Source: Plasmopara viticola
Lineage: Eukaryota; Oomycota; Peronosporomycetes; Peronosporales; Peronosporaceae
DNA length: 64,000 nt
Direction: 5' to 3'
Assembly: GCA_001695595.3 (NCBI GenBank)
Contig: MBPM02000027.1
Span: 620,001-684,000, forward strand
In this document: positions 58,827 through 64,000 of the stretch, one piece after another
How positions within the stretch are numbered: the first letter of the stretch is position 1
How the letters are laid out: the number at the start of each line of letters is the position of its first letter
Notes under the pieces: generated by a model
Database searches by the model: none
Told to the model about the DNA's origin: nothing
Seen by the model: the letters and a program-made list of their open reading frames with translations, nothing else
Translations under genes and position numbers: made by a program

Positions 58827-59693
58827 GGGAATCGTAAAACCGCCGGTACCCGTTTGGTAAACTGCCGGTACCCCTTGATTTAAGCCAATTAGATTAGATC
58901 ATTCTATGAATGGGAGCAGTTTATCTTTGTTAATGAACACAGTGTTTTTCAACCAATAAAAAGAGAAAGTAATACCCATCCATTACCCCTTTTTCGTATA
59001 TTGCCGGTTCCCCCTGAGTGAGCCGATGAATGGATGAAAGGCTCGTGGTTTTGTTCTCTCGACGTGACTTCAACCTTCCAAAAGAATGGTGTAGACTTCA
59101 TGATCTGCACCGTAATCCTGTAATTACGGTTAGTTTTCTGAGTATTTCGCAGGTGTTTACGGCCGCTAAATGCCTAAAAGTAGACTCACTTGCCCTTTGC
59201 AGTCAGTTTTCTGGCTACTTCGTAAGCGTTCCCAGGAGTTAGAGGTAGGGGGTTGAACTTTACCGGCCTTTGTGCATCGTAAGACAAGGGTTTTTGGGTT
59301 TCCTTTCTTTTGCCTACTCGTTCCGTTCTTAAAACACAAAGCTCATAACCTTGGGCGCGCGCGTGCATGAGAATCGCCGACTTTGCCTCTTCCAGAGTGC
59401 TGTACGAGAGCTCTCTAGGAGGTTGCATATAGTTCATTGCGAGAAGAAGAGTGCGAGAAGAGTGATATTGAGAAGAGGTGAGTAGAAGTTATTTCTTAAA
59501 AAGCAAGGAGTACCGGCAGTTGACAAAAAGGGGTACCGAATGGGTATTGCTTTCTCTTTTTATTGGTTGATAAAGCACTGTGTTCATTAACGAAGATAAA
59601 CTGCTCTCATTGATAGAACGAACTTATCGCATTGGCTAAAATCAATGGGTACCGGCAGTTTACCAAAAGGGTACCGGCAGTTCAACGATTTCC
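58827..59693. mobile_element. Short transposon with long (~180-bp) terminal inverted repeats, MULE-like fragment inside
   Basis: Bases 58827-59012 and 59508-59693 are inverted copies of each other (roughly 85% by eye). Each arm contains three GCCGGTAC-type motifs spaced along it, likely transposase-binding sites. Between the arms, the minus strand at 59437-59186 encodes 83 residues (STLEEAKSAILMHARAQGYE, then a basic VGKRK stretch) that resemble the FAR1/MULE N-terminal DNA-binding region. No catalytic part is present, so it is non-autonomous. A target-site duplication was not evident. The right end is about 40 bp from SINE copy 4. Confidence 0.75.
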
Positions 59694-59732
59694 AAAAATA
59701 AAAGGGATGTTTGTGTAACAAGAAATAGTGAT

Positions 59733-60046
59733 CTTCGGAAAAGGTTGGGGTGACGCCCTCTTTCCAAGCGCGGGGGCTAAATGCTCGCGCGCTTCGGGCG
59801 GGTGCTCTCGGGCATCTGCAGGTCTCAAACGAGTCTCACCCTCGACGCGACGGTCTCCAGCACCAGGGTGCCACCTGGGCTCTTACCAAGTCAGAGCCAA
59901 ACAAAATAATGGAAGACCCTCACGACCTCGGTGCTGGCTGCACTGCCCGCCGAACGGTATGCAGACACCACTCTATGCCGTGGACTAGCCAGACTGAGCC
60001 TAGCACGTGCATAACTTGGCAACGCGATAACGTAATACAATACAAT
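59733..60046 (+). mobile_element. SINE-like retroposon, copy 4, with 13-15-bp target-site duplication
   Basis: Head CTTCGGAAAAGGTTGG, tail of AATAC units. The flanks carry ACAAGAAATAGTGAT at 59718-59732 and 60047-60061 (the first bases could be tail). It differs from copy 3 by substitutions and a short internal deletion just after CGAACG (about 9 bp), which keeps the internal open frame. Confidence 0.9.
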
Positions 60047-60279
60047 ACAAGAAATAGTGATGTGTTTTGTTACACAAAAACAGTAAATCCCTTACTTTAA
60101 CGCCACCGTTCGGTTTAAGAAAGGTGAATGGTATTTGGTGCATTGTACACGCTGATACTAAGCTAAAGGCTGCCTCATTCCAGGCGCAGAGATGCGCTGC
60201 AAAACAACATAACAGAACAGTGTGCCTTATAAAGTTGACGTTTGATATTAATTCCTCATACTAGAGAGTTACATAAGAT

Positions 60280-62015
60280 TGGCCGCGGTCAGCACTCCGA
60301 GCAATCTACTATCAGAATGGTTAATCTTGCTTCAAGAATTTTCTAGCAGTCTTGCGGCGTCTCATGGTCTGGTGAAGCGGCTTCTCGTCGTATGCAACGA
60401 CAGGATACAAAAGACATATCCACATTGTTTGATGGTAATTTTGTCGCCGACATGTAATAAGCACGGAAAGGCGGATGTAAAAATTCAAGCGGCACTTGAG
60501 TGCACGTGCACAAATAAATTTATTGTTAATACGCGCGAAAGAGATTCTTTTATATCAAAGCTTACCGAAAAGCACAGCTTTTTATTTTACCCCGCTAAGG
60601 TGAAGATCATCGCTGATAAGGCAATTTGATCTAGCCAGCCTGATCAAAAAAGTGGCTTGGTCGTGCTATTTACTTACACGAGTATAGCGAGATTTATGCC
60701 GATTGTGAGAGGGTACTGTCCAATCTTCAAAATGTACGAAGCGGGATAAGAAATCCAACATCAGGAAGCATTGAACAAACATAAATCGATTCGGTTGCCG
60801 GCACGGATCCTGGCCTTGCCGGATGCAAAACGACCTTATGAAGTAGTATGTCATGCGTCAAATTTGCCATCGGCATTGCACAACGGGAAGCAGGTGATCG
60901 CGCTGGGATTAACGATGCCAAGAACAAAAATTCTACTTATGACAAAGAGCTTTATACGATTAAGTTTGCCCTTCTTCAGCTCCAAGAAAAGAAGTAAAAT
61001 TGATTTAAGCAAAGCTTTACCTGCCAAGCTCAAAGTAGTTTTTAGTCATTCGTCATCACGCAAGTTTCTATAGCTCTCGCAGAATCACCAGATGACTTTC
61101 TTTGTTGAAAAAGTACACCTTCGAGGTGAGGTTACGCTATAATATCACAACATTTTGGCTGATGCGCTATCGCACCACTCGAATTGTAAGCCAGTGCATG
61201 TCCAACTGTAGCGCCAGCTGTTATGAATTTTGTCCGTGCTGCGCATGCGGTAAACAACAAATTTGCTCTTTTAAAGACTCAGAAGAGCAATAAATTTTAA
61301 AGACTTGAGCAATAAAACGCCGGCTTATCGCGAAGTTACGTCCGCTCTTACCGAAGCCAAACCAATGTATTACGACCTATCACGTAAAATGATCCCTTAT
61401 AATAAGGTTTTAGTATGTCGTACCCTCTATGACAGCCGCTTGGTGGTCATCTCGGTTGACACCAGACCTTATGGCTTGATAAACTCCAAATATTGGTGGC
61501 ATGAGTTATATAAGTGCGTGCGCATATGCGTAATTTCTGAAAGGTTTCAGACTTTTACCACGTGCAGCTGTAACATTGCAAGCTTGCCTGTTCATCAGCA
61601 TGGACGTTGTGCTCAGCCTACCGAAATAATTTGCAGGCAACAATAGCAATGTTGTCATGTTGGTCATTTTAGCAAATTGGATCCTTAAGCGACTGTGCCG
61701 GCCACAACAGTCGGTGTAGAAACAGCAGTACTGCTGCTGCTTGCTTGAAACTTTTGCCAACACGGACTTTCGGAGCCAACTGTTTCAAACAAAGATATCA
61801 TTTTTATGGACTGTTTTTGTGAAAATTTGTTGAGTTATTTGATCCGCAGACCGATGGCGAGACAATCCCGGTAAATTGTGTTGCTGGTGTCGTAATTTTA
61901 AGTTTGTGTGAAGATACGCCACAGTATTGGAGCTTTATGCTTCCACTTGTTAGGTTTGCATCGAAAAATGTCCTTCAAGCCTTAACATGCTACGCGCTAT
62001 TTTACGTGAATGAGT
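60280..62015 (+). mobile_element. Decayed Ty3/Gypsy pol relic (RNase H to integrase)
   Basis: Plus-strand pieces in shifting frames are in pol order. About 60800-60960 has an RNase H start (LALPDAKRPYEVVCHASN). About 61150-61180 has a NILADAL-type segment. About 61305-61510 has the pre-integrase region (LSNKTPAYREVTSALTEAK...). About 61750-61870 has an integrase end with DPQTDGET (compare the usual HPQTDGQTE). About 61900-62012 reads EDTPQYWSFMLPLVRFASKN and ends in LFYVNE (compare the usual PFYVN). Stops and frameshifts make it dead. LTRs were not found. It ends about 345 bp before the next gene's start codon. Confidence 0.7.
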
Positions 62016-62359
62016 AATCCATCTCATAGCACACTACCTCGCTGTACTTCTGGTCTTGACGAAAAAAGAACAGCTGAGTGGTCTGCCTCGTTACTTTGCA
62101 CTTCAAAGTCAGCTTTGCTTCAAATATTCTGTATTGAAATCTTACGAGCGGAGAGCATCTAAAAAGTGCACGAAATTGCGACTTTCCTAGATGCGGGCAC
62201 AACTTTGCTCTAAAAATTAATAAAGAAAAACGACTTTGCATACCTAATTTTGTGTTTCATTCGTTCCTTGGGGCAATTGCTGCGATAGTGATCCTCCTTT
62301 CGCCAACATTTTCCGGTCTCAATTCACGATTGCAACCGAACCACAGCCGTTTCTTTTCT
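62016..62359. other. Upstream region of the DUF445-like gene
   Basis: Mostly unique AT-rich DNA after the Gypsy relic. The last ~70 bp hold a possible core promoter (see 62292). Confidence 0.4.
62292..62314 (+). promoter_or_regulatory. Possible oomycete core promoter (Inr + FPR-like)
   Basis: TCCTCCTTTCGCCAACATTTTCC resembles the oomycete arrangement of a TCAYTTYY-like initiator followed by CAWTTT-type flanking element, 46-68 bp upstream of the ATG at 62360. The match is partial. Confidence 0.4.
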
Positions 62360-64000
62360 ATGGCGCGACCGAACGACGCGAAGCCGGCTTTGCTACTAAA
62401 TCCCGAGTCCTGGACGCCCAAGCAGCTCGAAGAATGGCTTTTGCGCTACGAAAACGGGCGCTACGCGCGCTTTGCTGGCCCTTTAAAAGGCCGCAAGGGC
62501 GCCGAGATCTTGCGCTTCACGACCGTTAACTGGGCACAGCTTACCCCGCCGGAGCTTGCGACAAGTCTCCGCTTCACGCTTTTAGGCATGGTTCAGGTGG
62601 CCTCAAATGACGACACGATTGCGATTGTGACAAACTTTGTACCGATTAACCCTTCACCTGAAGAGCTTAAGCGAATACCACGCGACAAGATGATGCCAGT
62701 GAAGTTTCCACCAATGATAGAGTTGCCGTCAGTGCCAATCCTGATCATTTCAATGCTCTTTGTGATTGTGACAATTTTATGTTTTACGGTGTTGCGTGGA
62801 CCTCTTGCTGATATCGGTATTGACTCGGAGAATTTAGTAAGATATGGATCTATCCCACTTGTGAGTGTCGTGTTCACATACCTCCACATTTGGGTGGCGC
62901 TTTGGATGACTTTTTACCCTCTCGAATATACTGGATGCTTGCAAATTCCAAACACGAATACAGGCTTTGGATGGCAAGGAATAGTCCCAAACAAAGGAGA
63001 AAAGATGGCACGACAGGCCGTGCAAATTATGACTCAGCAGCTGCTCCATGTTTCAGAAATATTTGCGAAAATCGAGCCATCTCAAGTGGTTCGAGAATTG
63101 GAGCCGATCATGTTTAATACAATTCACACGGTCGTCGAAGACATGGCTTTGAAATATAGCCCAGACTTGTGGGCAGTGCTACCAATCAGGGTGAAGGAGG
63201 AGATTATTGAGAAGGTGAAAGAAGAATCTCCGGCTCATATTGAGGCACTGATGGACGAGATTCGCAATAACATTGAAGATGTGTTTGATTTAGAGGATAT
63301 GGTGGTGACTAGCATGTGCAAGGACAAGCAGCTTCTTGTAAACATGTTTATAACCTGTGGTTACTCGGAGCTGGCATTTATTCGTAACTCGGGCGCTTAC
63401 ATGGGAGGGATTTTTGGGCTCATGCAAATGGGTGTTTGGTTCGTTTACTCGGACCGCATCGTGGTGTTTCCAGTGGTGGGCTTACTTGTGGGCACGATTA
63501 CCAATTGGCTAGCTTTAAAGATGATTTTTGAACCAGTAAACCCGAAAAAGTTTTGTGGGATCACTTTTCATGGCCTTTTCCTTCGTCGGCAGAACGAGGT
63601 CGCTGAAGTGTATGGAAGGATGGTGGCTCGTGATGTTTTGAACTCACGTAATATCTTTGAGGCGATATTGAAAGGCCCGTACTCTGACCGTCTGTTTGAG
63701 CTTGTGTACGACAATGTTCAAGAGGCCGTCAACGCAGCCACTCAAACCACTCAAAAGCTTATCAATTTTAGTATTGGCGAGGAAATGTACGCTAACATTA
63801 AGGAGGACGTGACCAATCATATTGTTGAGATTTTTCCGGAAAGTCTGCGCCACATTGAAAGCTACGCGACTGTCGCCATGGACTTGGAGGTGACATTGCG
63901 CGAGAAAATGAAGCTGTTGAGTTTTGAGCAGTTTGAAAACCTACTTCATCCGATTTTTGAAGAGGATGAGTGGAAGCTTGTGGTCATGGGAGGCGTGCTA
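62360..64000 (+). CDS. DUF445-family membrane protein with SAM-like N-terminus, 3' end outside window
   Basis: The reading frame is open from ATG 62360 to the right edge (547 codons). Residues about 15-80 (SWTPKQLEEWLL...FAGPLKG...LTPPELATSLRFTLLG) have the pattern of a SAM-like domain. A first membrane segment follows at about 137-157 (ILIISMLFVIVTILCF) and a second at about 170-190. A long amphipathic region and the DUF445 hallmark then come: GIFGLMQMGVW and VVGLLVGTITNWLALKMIFEPV (about 350-395), as in the 'GxxTNWLAIKMLF.P' motif shared by bacterial and eukaryotic members. The function of the family is not established. The last visible bases encode KLVVMGGVL, similar to the start of a terminal membrane helix, so the missing part may be short. 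Confidence 0.8.
   Translation, partial: MARPNDAKPALLLNPESWTPKQLEEWLLRYENGRYARFAGPLKGRKGAEILRFTTVNWAQLTPPELATSLRFTLLGMVQVASNDDTIAIVTNFVPINPSPEELKRIPRDKMMPVKFPPMIELPSVPILIISMLFVIVTILCFTVLRGPLADIGIDSENLVRYGSIPLVSVVFTYLHIWVALWMTFYPLEYTGCLQIPNTNTGFGWQGIVPNKGEKMARQAVQIMTQQLLHVSEIFAKIEPSQVVRELEPIMFNTIHTVVEDMALKYSPDLWAVLPIRVKEEIIEKVKEESPAHIEALMDEIRNNIEDVFDLEDMVVTSMCKDKQLLVNMFITCGYSELAFIRNSGAYMGGIFGLMQMGVWFVYSDRIVVFPVVGLLVGTITNWLALKMIFEPVNPKKFCGITFHGLFLRRQNEVAEVYGRMVARDVLNSRNIFEAILKGPYSDRLFELVYDNVQEAVNAATQTTQKLINFSIGEEMYANIKEDVTNHIVEIFPESLRHIESYATVAMDLEVTLREKMKLLSFEQFENLLHPIFEEDEWKLVVMGGVL

Noticed and set aside
1..64000. RxLR or CRN effector genes
   Set aside because: None of the frames I read showed a signal peptide followed by RxLR/dEER or an LFLAK-type N-terminus. 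LRLLR-like strings occur only inside channel S4 segments.
1..64000. tRNA, rRNA or CRISPR features
   Set aside because: No cloverleaf with a proper GGTTCGANNCC arm, no rRNA signature and no spaced direct-repeat array were seen.

Overview
The window looks like a piece of an oomycete genome, most likely a Peronosporales plant pathogen (Phytophthora or downy mildew type). Genes are compact. Introns are short (about 55-120 nt, mostly 60-75) and many start with GTRNGT-like donors. The repeats include Ty3/Gypsy, LINE, Mutator-like and SINE-like elements. The gene complement is eukaryotic: GPI-anchor synthesis, a Dicer-like RNase III, mitochondrial ribosome and Fe-S proteins, a PI31 proteasome regulator and an axonemal protein. 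An apparently intact flagellar-axoneme gene suggests a lineage that still makes zoospores. The species call is inference.

Layout: genes sit in islands separated by decayed, repeat-rich DNA. (1) 1-2714: 3' part of a GPI ethanolamine-phosphate transferase (PIGG/GPI7 type). (2) 2.8-14.1 kb: gene-poor, with two SINE-like copies, a Gypsy gag/protease relic, a Mutator-like transposase relic, a tandem duplication and a hairpin. (3) 14.2-23.7 kb island: IBA57-like, an RRM-less RBM22-like splicing factor, a double-RNase III (Dicer-like) protein, mitochondrial bL32, a RIB7-type riboflavin reductase, a small unknown ORF and trehalose-6-phosphate phosphatase. (4) 23.7-28.9 kb: gene-poor, with a third SINE copy. 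(5) 29-40 kb island: GH5 glucanase, a kinase/EF-hand/double cNMP-binding protein, a mitochondrial-like unknown, a UBC-like/PH-like unknown, a helical-repeat/TPR/Tudor-like protein and PI31. (6) 40-48 kb: a decayed LINE. (7) 48.3-52.9 kb: CFAP210-like gene convergent with a tandem two-unit (about 12 TM) K+ channel. (8) 53-62 kb: a Mutator-like element with clear TIRs, a short element with long TIRs, a fourth SINE copy and a Gypsy pol relic. (9) 62.36 kb to the right edge: 5' part of a DUF445-like membrane protein with a SAM-like N-terminus.

Exon-intron models were built by hand from reading-frame continuity, intron phase and splice signals. All joins keep frame, but none has transcript support. 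I did not see one new multi-gene system. The most unusual items are single proteins with odd architectures (the kinase with EF-hand and two cNMP domains, the tandem K+ channel, the helical/TPR/Tudor fusion, the RRM-less RBM22) and the young SINE-like family.
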